A stretch of DNA of 64,000 nt from Pygmaiobacter massiliensis (GTDB lineage Bacteria > Bacillota > Clostridia > Oscillospirales > Ruminococcaceae). Every line of letters starts with the position of its first letter. Position 1 is the first letter of the stretch. The position numbers and the translations under genes were made by a program. The stretch covers positions 434,001 to 498,000 of the forward strand of contig NZ_OAML01000003.1 of the NCBI RefSeq assembly GCF_900199435.1, in the 5' to 3' direction. Below are positions 35,756 through 44,210 of the stretch, one piece after another. Below the pieces are notes generated by a model. That model was not told the DNA's origin. It saw only the letters and a list, made by a program, of their open reading frames with translations, and did no database searches.

Positions 35756-36877
35756 TTAGCAGAGAGGATAGATTCTGCCCGTAATAGAGTCCGCAGTGAC
35801 CTCGATAGCAGAGAGGTCTTTATTGCAGGCTGCAGTAAAGTTGCCGTGGCAAATCTTCGCTTTGCCGGTGACGACAACGCTGAGTACGCCGTTTTCGGTC
35901 ATCCAGTCAAACTCAAGGCAAACTTTGCTGTTCTGCGTGATGCACTGCATTTTGCGCCCGCCTGCACGAGAGTAAAGGCAGAACATAATGCTGTTGCCGC
36001 GCACTTTCATGCGGAAGGCCATCGGCACGGCATAGGGCTGCCCGTTTTCAGCAACGCAAAGCCGCGCAATAGGGGTGACCGCAAGCATTTCGAAAATCTG
36101 CGTTTTGGTCATTTCTGTATAAGTGCTGATATTGATGGGGATGCTCATCGGGTCGCCGCCGGTGCAAGTACACCCGCCGCCACCGCCAGTAAGCACATTA
36201 AGCATTTGATATACAACTTTGCAAGCGACTTCGTAAGCCATATGACGATACTCTTCATACATAGCGGGCGCATCGGCATCACCAAAGTTAGAAACGCCTT
36301 TAACGTAGACGTAGGGAATCGAGTTAATAAAAGCAAATTCGCCAAGGGCACCGGTTTCGGTATCCACCGTGTCAAAGCCGAACTCCTGACTCAGCCCATA
36401 AAATTCGTCGCCGTCGGCGAGAAAACGGTCGGCAGAGCCAAAGTTGGAAACGATGAACGGAATTTCTAGCGCGGTGGCTTGCTCTTGTGCCAGCGCAACC
36501 AGCGCTTCGTCTGCTGGGTACTGCGGCTGCGAAAGTCCAACCACCAGCGAAGGCTGATAGCCGATAGCAGAGTAATCCACATCATACTGCCGGCTGGTTT
36601 CGGCGATGGCGACATCGCCCGGGTTTGCACCACGGCTGCGCAGGCATCCGCAGTCGCCCACGCCGATGATGTGATCCAGCTTATAAAGGTAATGTGCCAG
36701 TGCGGCTGCCGCACCAATATTGACCTTGCAATAGCCAGAATCTGCAATTACAAATTTGGTATTGTTGAGAACTGCGACGTAAAGAACCATCTCACCGAAT
36801 TGCTTTTTTTCAATCAGTTTTACTTTATTCAGTAAATAGGTGATCTCGTTTGCGTCCTCTGAAAAAACGCCGATCAT
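35756..36877 (-). CDS. Nucleoside phosphorylase/nucleosidase fused to a PNPOx-like flavin domain
   Basis: Residues 1-228 are a PNP/UDP-phosphorylase-family nucleosidase of the MTA/SAH type: HIIGVGDCGCL, and the ribose-binding and catalytic part DTETGALGEFAF (E174) with VKGVSNFGDADAP (D200/D202). Residues 230-243 are a Gly/Cys-rich linker (GGGGGCTCTGG). Residues 250-373 form a split-barrel pyridoxamine-phosphate-oxidase-like domain (MLAVTPIARLCVAENGQPYA, MFCLYSRAGGRKMQCI, VCLEFDW). The nucleosidase releases adenine from SAH or MTA; the flavin domain's substrate is unknown. No signal peptide. The two activities in one chain suggest linked cofactors or a purine/flavin sensor. GAGAGGTG precedes ATG 36877. 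Confidence 0.85.
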   Translation of the reverse strand: MIGVFSEDANEITYLLNKVKLIEKKQFGEMVLYVAVLNNTKFVIADSGYCKVNIGAAAALAHYLYKLDHIIGVGDCGCLRSRGANPGDVAIAETSRQYDVDYSAIGYQPSLVVGLSQPQYPADEALVALAQEQATALEIPFIVSNFGSADRFLADGDEFYGLSQEFGFDTVDTETGALGEFAFINSIPYVYVKGVSNFGDADAPAMYEEYRHMAYEVACKVVYQMLNVLTGGGGGCTCTGGDPMSIPINISTYTEMTKTQIFEMLAVTPIARLCVAENGQPYAVPMAFRMKVRGNSIMFCLYSRAGGRKMQCITQNSKVCLEFDWMTENGVLSVVVTGKAKICHGNFTAACNKDLSAIEVTADSITGRIYPLC

Positions 36878-36995
36878 GAAAAAACACCTCTCTTATCAGT
36901 TTGCGTTCTATCCGGAAAGAGCCGCATTAGGGCAAACGCTATTCCGGCTGCTGCGCCAGTCTATGACAAAATTTCGCCGCAGGTGCAAAAAAGGC

Positions 36996-37044
36996 CAAAA
37001 AAACACCGTGGCTGGGGTACAGCACACGGCGTAAAGGTGTTTTT
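36996..37044 (-). terminator. Terminator of the threonine aldolase gene
   Basis: AAAAAACACC pairs with GGTGTTTTTT (36997-37006 with 37035-37044), with a T tract on the minus strand. Confidence 0.75.
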
Positions 37045-37060
37045 TACCACCGATGGTAAT

Positions 37061-38092
37061 TTAAGCGCCCATCAGTGTGTTCAGGTCTGCCAACAAAGCA
37101 GCAGTGTTTTCTGCCGGGGTTGCCCAGCTGCATACAAAGCGCACAGCTTCGCGCTCACTGTCCACGTCTTCCCATTGCTCAAAGACATAGTGCTCTGCCA
37201 ATTTGGCAGTAACGGTTTTGGGCAAAACAGGGAAAAGCTGGTTCGTCGGAGAATCCACCAGCATCGGCACACCGAGAGCGGCAAAGCCACGGCGCAGCTC
37301 ATCGGCACGGTCGTTTGCATTTTTGGCAAGTGCAAAATAAAGGCCATCTTTTAGCACCGTTTCAAATTGAATGCCCAGCAAAAACCCTTTGGCCAGCATG
37401 GCGCCCCGCTGTTTTTCCAGGTAGCGGAAATCGGCTTTCAGTGCATCGTTCAAAATAACCAGTGCTTCGCCCATCAGCAGGCCGTTTTTCGTGCCGCCAA
37501 TATAGAAGGCATCGGCCACAGCTGCAATGTCGGCAAGGGTAACATCGCAGGCAGAGCAGGTAAGCCCCGCCGCGAGGCGTGCGCCGTCCAAATAAAGATA
37601 AAGGCCAAGCTCGTCGCATACCTTGCGCATCTCAGTCAGCTCTGCTTTGGAATAGATGGTACCGAACTCGCTGGGGCTGGAGAGAAAAACGAGTTTTGGC
37701 TGCACCATATGTTCGTTCGGGTGACCCGCCACAACCTGGCGCACCAGCTCTGGCGTCAGCTTACCGTTAACACCCGGCACGGTGCATATCTTGTGCCCGG
37801 TTGCCTCTACACTGCCGGTTTCATGGGTGGCAATATGTCCGCAGTCTGCTGCAATCGCTGCCTGATGAGGGCGCAGAAAAGCAGCGATAGAAATAAAGTT
37901 TACTTGTGTGCCGCCCACGAGGAAATGCACGTCCGCATTTGGCGCGGCGCAAAGGGTGCGAATCATATCTGCTGCGGCCTCACAGTGTGCGTCCAGCCCG
38001 TAGCCCGGGTTTTGCAGCAGGTTTTCTTTGCCCAGTGCTTCTAAAATTTGGGGGCAGGCGCCCTCGCTGTAATCATTTGCAAAACTGATCAT
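37061..38092 (-). CDS. Low-specificity threonine aldolase (beta-eliminating-lyase type)
   Basis: A 343-residue fold-type I PLP enzyme. The PLP Lys lies in IGGTKNGLLMGEA, with the cofactor Asp in YLYLDGARLA and the ring-stacking His in CGHIATHETGS. It splits threonine or allo-threonine to glycine and acetaldehyde; the whole family also acts on related beta-hydroxy amino acids. The start is ATG 38092 behind AAAGGTGG. Confidence 0.9.
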   Translation of the reverse strand: MISFANDYSEGACPQILEALGKENLLQNPGYGLDAHCEAAADMIRTLCAAPNADVHFLVGGTQVNFISIAAFLRPHQAAIAADCGHIATHETGSVEATGHKICTVPGVNGKLTPELVRQVVAGHPNEHMVQPKLVFLSSPSEFGTIYSKAELTEMRKVCDELGLYLYLDGARLAAGLTCSACDVTLADIAAVADAFYIGGTKNGLLMGEALVILNDALKADFRYLEKQRGAMLAKGFLLGIQFETVLKDGLYFALAKNANDRADELRRGFAALGVPMLVDSPTNQLFPVLPKTVTAKLAEHYVFEQWEDVDSEREAVRFVCSWATPAENTAALLADLNTLMGA

Positions 38093-38361
38093 ATTGCAGT
38101 CCACCTTTCGGTATGTAATGGTTGATGCCAGAATATAAAATATATTTAAATTTTATTATAGCAACGCAACAAAGCGAATGTAAAGGAAATTGCAAACAAA
38201 ACTGCGGTGTGGTAAAATGAAAAATATTACAACAATACAAAATGCTGCCCCGTGCCTGTTTGAGAAATGAAACAACACCGGCGGCAGGATGATATAAAGA
38301 TAGGCTGCGGGGCAATTTGCCGCAAAACGATGCAGCCAGCAGTTTCAGAAAGGGACTTAGT

Positions 38362-39540
38362 ATGAAATATAGCGAACTTTCCGCAAGGGAAGAGATCAAA
38401 CGCGCCACCGAGGCCATGGGCTTTATCGAGATGACCGAGGTGCAGGAAAAAGCAATTCCGCTGATTCTTGCAGGGCATGACCTGACCGCTAAAGCGCCGA
38501 CCGGCACCGGCAAAACCTGTGCATTCGGCATTCCGGTGCTCCAGCAGGTAGACCTTGAAAATCCTCATCCCCAGGCATTGGTTCTTTGCCCTACCCGTGA
38601 GCTTTGCATCCAGATTAAGGACGAGCTTGTAAACCTTGCTCAATTTTTACCCCAGCTGCGCATTGTTGCCGTTTACGGCGGCCAGCAGATTGCAAAGCAG
38701 ATTAACGCGCTGAAAGAGGGCGCGCAGGTGATTGTTGCCACCCCCGGCCGTATGCAAGACCATATGGATCACCGCACCGTGGACGTGCGCGGCATTCACA
38801 CGGTGGTGCTGGACGAAGCAGACGAAATGCTGAATATGGGCTTTTACAAAGACGTCATGAAAATCGTCGATCACCTGCCCGCACGCAAGCACCTGCATAT
38901 GTTCTCGGCCACCATTTCGCGCGAGGTTATGGACATCAGCTGGAAGTACCAGAAAGATCCGCAGGAAATTAATATTGAGCCGGTACAGGAAAGCCAGCCC
39001 AAAATTGAGCAGTACAGCCTGCTGACCACCGGACGCAACAAAATTGCAGACCTTACCAGCTTGATGGTGCAAAACGACTATAAAAAAGCGATGATATTTT
39101 GCAACACCAAATACGCCACCGAGGCACTTTGCAACCAGCTGCTTGAGCTGAACTTCAAAGCAGAAGCACTCAACGGTGACATGTCGCAAAATGACCGCAA
39201 CAAAATCATGAACCGTTTTCGCGACGGCGGCATTGATGTGCTGGTTGCCACTGATGTGGCAGCACGCGGCATCGACGTTTCTGACGTGCAGGTGGTGTTT
39301 AACTATGATATTCCGCAGAGCAACGAGTACTATCTGCACCGCATCGGCCGCACCGGCCGCGCGCGCAAAGAAGGCGTTAGCTATCTGCTCTATACCAAAG
39401 ACGACACGACCCGTGTGCGTGAAATGATTAAATATACCCAGAGCGATGTGACCGAGCTGACAGTGGTGTTCGGTAAATATCAGCCCGCCAAGAACAACCC
39501 GTGGGCACGCACCGGTTTTGTGACCATGTTTAGCAACTAA
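38362..39540 (+). CDS. DEAD-box RNA helicase
   Basis: All core motifs are present: Q motif (GFIEMTEVQEKAIPLI), motif I APTGTGKT, Ia PTRELCIQ, Ib TPGR, II DEAD, III SATI, and in the second domain IFCNTKY, VATDVAARGID and HRIGRTGR. 392 residues, so it has the bare helicase core with only a short basic tail and no RNA-binding extension. It is a cytosolic ATP-dependent RNA remodeler, of the CshA/DbpA type. Motif I lacks the usual AQTGSGKT order (here APTGTGKT), still acceptable. AAAGGGA precedes ATG 38362. Confidence 0.95.
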   Translation: MKYSELSAREEIKRATEAMGFIEMTEVQEKAIPLILAGHDLTAKAPTGTGKTCAFGIPVLQQVDLENPHPQALVLCPTRELCIQIKDELVNLAQFLPQLRIVAVYGGQQIAKQINALKEGAQVIVATPGRMQDHMDHRTVDVRGIHTVVLDEADEMLNMGFYKDVMKIVDHLPARKHLHMFSATISREVMDISWKYQKDPQEINIEPVQESQPKIEQYSLLTTGRNKIADLTSLMVQNDYKKAMIFCNTKYATEALCNQLLELNFKAEALNGDMSQNDRNKIMNRFRDGGIDVLVATDVAARGIDVSDVQVVFNYDIPQSNEYYLHRIGRTGRARKEGVSYLLYTKDDTTRVREMIKYTQSDVTELTVVFGKYQPAKNNPWARTGFVTMFSN

Positions 39541-39558
39541 ACCAAGGAGGCAGGGAAG

Positions 39559-40026
39559 ATGAGCGAATACGGCGAGCGAGCGAAAGCGCTGTTTTGCGAA
39601 GGCTACAACTGCTGCCAATCTACCTTTGCCGCTTTTTGCCCGGCTACCGGTTTACCTCAAGAAACTGCACTGCGCCTTGCCTCCGGGCTAGGTGCAGGCT
39701 ATGGCCGCCAGCGAGAAATCTGCGGTGCAGTGAGCGGAATGTGCATGGCCGCAGGGCTGCTGTTTGGTTACAGCGACCCGGCAGCAGACGAAGCAAAGAC
39801 AGCAACCTATGAGCTGACCCGGAAGCTGTGCGCAGCGTTTCGGACACAGCACGGCAGCTTGCTTTGCCGTGATCTGCTGGGGCTTGACGGTGTGGAAGAA
39901 TCTGCGGTTGCGTCTGCCCGCACTGCACAGTATTATGCAGAGCGTCCCTGTGCGGAGCTTTGCCGGTTTGCTGCGGAGCTGCTTGCCGAAGAGATGGCAA
40001 AACGAGGCGTTGAAGCGAAGCGATAG
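39559..40026 (+). CDS. C_GCAxxG_C_C family protein
   Basis: The 155-residue protein has the defining motif CGAVSGMCMAAGLLFG and other conserved Cys (YNCCQSTF, LLCRDLLG, CAELCR). These six-Cys proteins are thought to carry a redox or metal/heme-type site; function unknown. It lies 18 bp after the helicase gene, with AAGGAGG before ATG 39559, so it is probably cotranscribed. Confidence 0.9.
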   Translation: MSEYGERAKALFCEGYNCCQSTFAAFCPATGLPQETALRLASGLGAGYGRQREICGAVSGMCMAAGLLFGYSDPAADEAKTATYELTRKLCAAFRTQHGSLLCRDLLGLDGVEESAVASARTAQYYAERPCAELCRFAAELLAEEMAKRGVEAKR

Positions 40027-40080
40027 GTCCGCGCTATCCGCACATGCGGCCTGTGCGTCGAAAAAACATCATGAAAAACC

Positions 40081-40121
40081 AAAAGTCTTGGACTCCATAA
40101 AGGAGCTCAAGACTTTTTTAT
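40081..40121 (+). terminator. Terminator after the C_GCAxxG_C_C gene
   Basis: AAAAGTCTTG pairs with CAAGACTTTT across an inner loop, followed by T-rich sequence. Confidence 0.85.
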
Positions 40122-40166
40122 GCGCACTTTTGGGGAGATGATAAAATGCAACGCAGCGGCAAAAGG

Positions 40167-40535
40167 CTAGAAAGGCGCCTCGCCAGAAAGCTGCTGCGCT
40201 ACCACAGATTGCGATATCTCCATTGCACGCAAAATCGGTTCAAACCGGGCAAATTGTTTTGTGCCCGTTTCATACTTGCTTTGTGCCTTGGAGGTTTTAT
40301 GGAGAATGGATGCTATGGGCGGCAATGCTTTGCGCAAATCTGCTTCGGAATAGCGCGATGCATCTTCGCCGGATAAAAGCGTTTTTGCGATGCAAAGCGC
40401 ACTGATACGGTTTTTCAGCAAAGAATGCTGTGAGCTGCCCACAGCAAATTTTGACTGCATTGCCTGACATTTGATGATGGTGGAAGAGAGAAAGGTAAGC
40501 GTTTTCTCCCGTTCGGTTTGATTGAACTGATTCAT
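40167..40535 (-). CDS. Small cytosolic protein of unknown function
   Basis: AAAGGAG sits 8 nt before ATG 40535; the frame is open to 40706 but has no other good start. The 122-residue product is helical, without membrane segments or Cys clusters (REKTLTFLSSTIIKCQAMQSK, EADLRKALPPIASIL). It looks like a helical bundle. No family is recognised. Confidence 0.6.
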   Translation of the reverse strand: MNQFNQTEREKTLTFLSSTIIKCQAMQSKFAVGSSQHSLLKNRISALCIAKTLLSGEDASRYSEADLRKALPPIASILHKTSKAQSKYETGTKQFARFEPILRAMEISQSVVAQQLSGEAPF

Positions 40536-40700
40536 GAAAATCTCCTTTATCCTAACGATACTGATTTGTGGATTTGTATTGGCCTGAACAATCGGAAGAG
40601 GGTGGCGGCTTGAACCGCGGTTTGCTTGGGTTCGAGTTTTTCTAAGTTTTAAATCAATGCGATTTTTATAAACCAGACCACTTGGCCTGAAAAAGGCGAA

Positions 40701-40740
40701 AAACAAAACGCGTCCAAGCTTTGGGCGCGTTTTGTTTTAT
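40701..40740. terminator. Terminator downstream of the lectin-like gene
   Basis: CAAAACGCG pairs with CGCGTTTTG (40704-40712 with 40726-40734), with an inner CCAA/TTGG pairing; T-rich on both strands. Confidence 0.85.
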
Positions 40741-40754
40741 ATGTAATTGTTTTA

Positions 40755-41444
40755 TTACTGCGCAACAGCGACAGCTTTTTTGCGGCGGCCCCGCTTTGGT
40801 GTGGCCATTTCTGCATTTTCAGGTGTGGCAGCTTGGGCTGTTGCAGCAACCTCTTTGGCCTTGGCAGCAGGTTTTGCTTTTGCAGACGATTTGGTCTGTT
40901 TTTCAGCAACTTCGCCAGCAGCTTTTGCGGCAGAGGCTTTTTTAGCCGCTGTTTTTTTGGTTGCGGGCTTTGCTGCGGTGCGCGCTGTTTTTATTTCAGC
41001 AAAGGTCCATTTCTGGTTGTCACCATCCACGTCTTCCCAAATTTGCAGACGGCTGCCGTTTTCGCCGCTGATACCGGCGATATCAAGGCACTTGCCGGAA
41101 AGTTGGGATTTGATTTTGTAATAGCCCTCTTCATCTGCTTCCAGCAGCCAAAGCTGGTTTGCGGCACCCTTATAGTCCCACTGGTGGAGATAGGCACCAT
41201 CCTGCGCACTGCCGAGAATAACATCCAGTGCTTTGTCGGAGTGGCGGTTGAGCAGACAGTAGCTGCCCGGCTCGGCTTCTAAAATGCGCCACTGCTGGTT
41301 TTCGGCATCAGCGTCTTCCCAAATCTGCACAGCGCCGCCATTTTCGATGGATGCATCGCTGATTTCCAGCACTTTGCCACTTTGTTTTGCAAAAATTTTA
41401 TAATACTTGCCCGCAGCAAGCTTTGCTTTCGTTGCCCTCGCCAT
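40755..41444 (-). CDS. Ricin B-type lectin domain with a Lys/Ala-rich, histone-H1-like tail
   Basis: Residues 11-150 form one beta-trefoil lectin: three repeats end in NQQW (49-52), NQLW (96-99) and NQKW (143-146), each following an IWED or QWDY strand, which is the RICIN (QxW) signature. Residues 152-229 are a tail of Lys, Ala and Thr (AAKPATKKTAAKKASAAK, KAKPAAKAKEVAAT) ending PKRGRRKKA, similar to histone H1/HU-like or AT-hook DNA-binding tails. There is no signal peptide, so the protein is likely cytosolic and may bind nucleic acid. GGAGTG precedes ATG 41444. A lectin-DNA-binding fusion is unusual; a role in nucleoid or spore-DNA packaging is speculation. Confidence 0.85.
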   Translation of the reverse strand: MARATKAKLAAGKYYKIFAKQSGKVLEISDASIENGGAVQIWEDADAENQQWRILEAEPGSYCLLNRHSDKALDVILGSAQDGAYLHQWDYKGAANQLWLLEADEEGYYKIKSQLSGKCLDIAGISGENGSRLQIWEDVDGDNQKWTFAEIKTARTAAKPATKKTAAKKASAAKAAGEVAEKQTKSSAKAKPAAKAKEVAATAQAATPENAEMATPKRGRRKKAVAVAQ

Positions 41445-41609
41445 AATAACACTCCTTTAAATACCTTGTATTCCGCTTTATGGGGTATTATACTGAGCTG
41501 TCAAAGAAGTGTCAATGTGAAAACCACGTAGTTTGGAGGTCTGCACAAGCTGGAAAAAAGCGCTGACGGGGGTTTGTGTACTGTCACAAATCCTTCGACG
41601 ATTTCTGCG

Positions 41610-42440
41610 TTATTTCACAAGGTGTGGGTTGCGGCGTGCGTAATCAAAAATAAACTGCTGCGCAATGCCGGCGTAGGGCTGCGCATAACCCGGCAGCCCT
41701 TTGGGGAACAGCGAAGCCATTGCGCGTTTAATCCAGACATCGGCAGGGAACGCTTCTGCCTGACCCAGGCCAAACAGCAACACGCAGTCTGCCACCTTGG
41801 GGCCAACGCCATGGATGGTCATCAGCAGGCTTTTGGCTTCGTGGTAGGGCAAAAGCCGCAGCGTTTCTTCGCGAATCTCTCCGGATGCAACGCGCCTTGC
41901 TGCATCGAGCAGATAATCCACACGCCAGCCTGCACGCAGCACCGCCATGCTCTCCGGGGTTTGTGCAGCTACTGCCTCGGGCGTGGGGAAGCAGTAGCCA
42001 CCTTCTGCCAGCGGTTCGCCGCAAAGGGCGCAAAGCCGGTCAACGATGCCTTTGATGCGCGGAATATTATTGTTCTGGCTAATGATGAAAGTGAGCAGCA
42101 TCTCGAAGAAATCCTGATGCAATACCCGTAAGCCCGGTGCGCTTTCAATGCAGCGGCGCAAGGTGGGGTTGCGGCTCAGCTTGGTGCAGATGGTGGGATA
42201 GTCATCATCCAGTGCCAGATAATGTATGTAATAGGGAATCTTTGCTTCTGCTACGGGGAAGAGAGTTAATTTGTCCTCGCCCTGCAACAGGGTAAGTGAC
42301 CGCCCACGGACAATGCCGGCATAGCTACCGTCGGGCTTTGCGTCCCAGCGAAAGCACTGACCACAGAAAAAAGTTGCCTCGGCGTCAAATCCGCCGGTGC
42401 CTTGTATGGTAAGTATATTTTCAGCCCATGCTGTTTGCAT
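41610..42440 (-). CDS. OGG1-type DNA glycosylase/AP lyase
   Basis: The 276-residue protein has an N-terminal OGG_N-like barrel (FFCGQCFRWD), a helix-hairpin-helix (IHGVGPKVADCVLLFGLG) with the catalytic Lys in GPKVADC, and the active-site Asp in FPADVWIKR. It removes 8-oxoguanine and nicks abasic sites. The ribosome site before ATG 42440 (AAAGG) is modest. Confidence 0.92.
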   Translation of the reverse strand: MQTAWAENILTIQGTGGFDAEATFFCGQCFRWDAKPDGSYAGIVRGRSLTLLQGEDKLTLFPVAEAKIPYYIHYLALDDDYPTICTKLSRNPTLRRCIESAPGLRVLHQDFFEMLLTFIISQNNNIPRIKGIVDRLCALCGEPLAEGGYCFPTPEAVAAQTPESMAVLRAGWRVDYLLDAARRVASGEIREETLRLLPYHEAKSLLMTIHGVGPKVADCVLLFGLGQAEAFPADVWIKRAMASLFPKGLPGYAQPYAGIAQQFIFDYARRNPHLVK

Positions 42441-42605
42441 ATGATATCCTTTCTGCCGATGCGGCTGGTGGGTGTTATTTTATAAATTTTAGTATAACAT
42501 AGCTGCGCTGTCGGCCAAAGCTGTAAATTGAACCATTTGTAAAGAGATGGTGAAAATTATAGAAAAAACGCGAAAAATTTAAGTAAAAACCGGAACTATT
42601 ACTAC

Positions 42606-42636
42606 TTGACACTTAAGGTTCAACGGAGGGTTAAGT
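42606..42636 (+). promoter_or_regulatory. TTGACA with overlapping ACTTAA-N14-TTAAGT palindrome
   Basis: TTGACA at 42606-42611 overlaps a 26-bp interrupted palindrome (42611-42636). MerR-family promoters have such a palindrome between the -35 and -10. The -10 here is weak, so this is tentative. Confidence 0.3.
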
Positions 42637-42643
42637 TGAAAGG

Positions 42644-42746
42644 TTTTCAACACTCGGTGGAAAACTTTGTGAATTCACAGACCTCACAAAGGGGAAAAAG
42701 CGCCAAAACAGTGGGGTTATCAACGTTTTCCACAGAGTTTTCAACA
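42644..42746. promoter_or_regulatory. Cluster of DnaA-box-like 9-mers
   Basis: Five sites similar to TTATCCACA in 103 bp: TTTTCAACA (42644-42652 and 42738-42746), TTTTCCACC (minus strand, 42656-42664), TTATCAACG (42717-42725) and TTTTCCACA (42726-42734). Between them is TTTGTGA-N11-TCACAAA, with a central 12-bp palindrome TGTGAATTCACA. Density is above that expected by chance. No dnaA or dnaN gene lies in the window, so an origin is unlikely; a DnaA-binding cluster of the kind known outside oriC is possible. Confidence 0.4.
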
Positions 42747-42978
42747 AAGAAATGAAAAACAGACTGAAAAAGTCCAGTTTACAAGACGTATAATTTCCGT
42801 TCACAGAGAAAAAATACCTCTAATACCAAAAATATCTTTTGGACTTTGTGCAGAACACCGACGCAGCCAGCCAGTTTATGGAACTGTTTGAACCGCCAAC
42901 CTTTCGCCTATAATGAAAGAGGTGCGGTTCCGGCGGAGCGCACAACGCACACAGTGAAGACGGAGGGGTAAACGTAAC

Positions 42979-43233
42979 ATGAAAGGAATCAACAAACGGA
43001 TTATTGAGATTGAGGAGCCTGAAAACGAATACATCGAAAAAGTGCAGGTGTTTTTGCGTCAAGACGGCAATGTGCGTCTGGCAAAAAGCAAAGAGGAAGC
43101 GCAAAAGTATGCCTCCGGCATTGTCTGCTGGAAGCACAGCGTGCTGCCGCCCCAGTTGCGCAGACCCGCAGTACTGTGGTCGCTTGCGCTTGGCGTGACA
43201 GCGCTTGTCGTGCTGGTGGCTTTTTTTCTGTAA
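42979..43233 (+). CDS. Small C-terminal-tail-anchored membrane protein
   Basis: GGAGGGG sits a suitable distance before ATG 42979. The 84-residue product has a charged N-terminal 55 residues (NKRIIEIEEPENEYIEKVQVF) and a single C-terminal membrane helix (VLWSLALGVTALVVLVAFFL). No family is recognised. It precedes rlmB by about 130 bp. Confidence 0.65.
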   Translation: MKGINKRIIEIEEPENEYIEKVQVFLRQDGNVRLAKSKEEAQKYASGIVCWKHSVLPPQLRRPAVLWSLALGVTALVVLVAFFL

Positions 43234-43361
43234 AAGCATCAACACTCTCTGGTAAACCGAGCTTGCAGTTGCTATAATAGAATAAATATCGTCATTATTT
43301 TACAGGTCGGCGCAAGGGCGTGGCAATGCTGCGCCCAAGGCCGGTTTTATCGGAGGAACCA

Positions 43362-44114
43362 ATGGAACAACTGGAAAGCACAGTCATCTACGGAAAAAAT
43401 GCAGTAACAGAACTGCTGAAAAACGGCACAGGGGTGGACACTGTCTATCTGTCGGAAGGCATGGCACCCGCACAGGCCGCTTACTATACTGCCCTTGCCA
43501 AAGAGGCGGGCGCCGCTGTAAAGCGGGTACATACCGCGAAATTGCGCAGCATGTGCGGCACCGAAAGCCATCAGGGCGTGGCAGCGTTTGCCAGTGCAGT
43601 GGAGTATGCTTCGCTGGAGGATATTCTGAACCTCGCAGCCGAGCGCGGCGAACCGCCGTTTATCGTGCTTTGCGATGGCATTGAAGACCCGCACAACCTT
43701 GGGGCAATCATCCGCACTGCCTTGCTCGCAGGCGCACACGGTATCGCTATCCCCAAACGCGGCGGCGCACAGGTAACGCCCATCGTCGCCAAAGTATCTG
43801 CCGGCGCCAGCATGGAGCTGCCGATTGCCCGCGTGGCAAACATCGGCGAAGCGATTCGCCGCCTGAAAGATAAAAATGTATTTGTATATGCCGCCGATAT
43901 GGCAGGCGAACCTGCTGCAAAGCAAAACCTCACAGGTTCCATCGGTCTTGTTATGGGCAGCGAGGGCAGCGGTGTTTCTGCGCTGGTCAAAAAGCTGTGC
44001 GACGGGCTGGTAAGCCTGCCCATGAGCGCGCACTGCGGCAGTGTGGACAGCCTGAATGTCTCGGTAGCAGCGGGCGTGCTGATGTATGAAATCGTGCGCC
44101 AGCGCGAGAACTGA
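43362..44114 (+). CDS. rlmB: 23S rRNA (guanosine-2'-O)-methyltransferase RlmB
   Basis: SpoU/TrmH family, 250 residues. The N-terminal domain (VIYGKNAVTELLKNG) binds RNA, and the C-terminal SPOUT knot has LCDGIEDPHNLGAIIRTALLAG, LVMGSEGSGVS and SLPMSAHCGSVDSLNVSVAAG, the three family motifs. It methylates G2251 of 23S rRNA. GGAGG precedes ATG 43362; the frame's upstream Met at 43320 is not needed. Confidence 0.93.
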   Translation: MEQLESTVIYGKNAVTELLKNGTGVDTVYLSEGMAPAQAAYYTALAKEAGAAVKRVHTAKLRSMCGTESHQGVAAFASAVEYASLEDILNLAAERGEPPFIVLCDGIEDPHNLGAIIRTALLAGAHGIAIPKRGGAQVTPIVAKVSAGASMELPIARVANIGEAIRRLKDKNVFVYAADMAGEPAAKQNLTGSIGLVMGSEGSGVSALVKKLCDGLVSLPMSAHCGSVDSLNVSVAAGVLMYEIVRQREN

Positions 44115-44210
44115 AGCAAAAAAGTGCGCCGGGTTGCGGCGCAGAAAGGCTCTTTTAAGGGCCGGTAACAAACGGACGGCAGAGGGCCGCCTGAAGGAGG
44201 CAACGTAATA

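Larger units (their letters stand above)
42441..42978. other. Gene-free stretch with DnaA-box-like cluster and palindromes
   Basis: About 540 bp between the glycosylase and a small membrane protein. A weak MerR-type palindrome lies at 42606-42636, followed by a DnaA-box-like cluster and a TATAAT at 42789-42794. No credible gene is present; the one long antisense frame is a shadow. Confidence 0.6.

Noticed and set aside
38647-39618. 323-codon minus-strand frame opposite the DEAD-box gene
   Set aside because: Shadow of a well-supported helicase; no motif of its own.
42666-42690. Rex operator
   Set aside because: TTGTGA and TCACA are present but spacing (2 or 11 nt) does not fit the six-base spacer of Rex sites.
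42640-42750. Chromosomal origin
   Set aside because: No dnaA, dnaN, rpmH or gidA nearby; only the box cluster is seen, so it is reported as a cluster instead.
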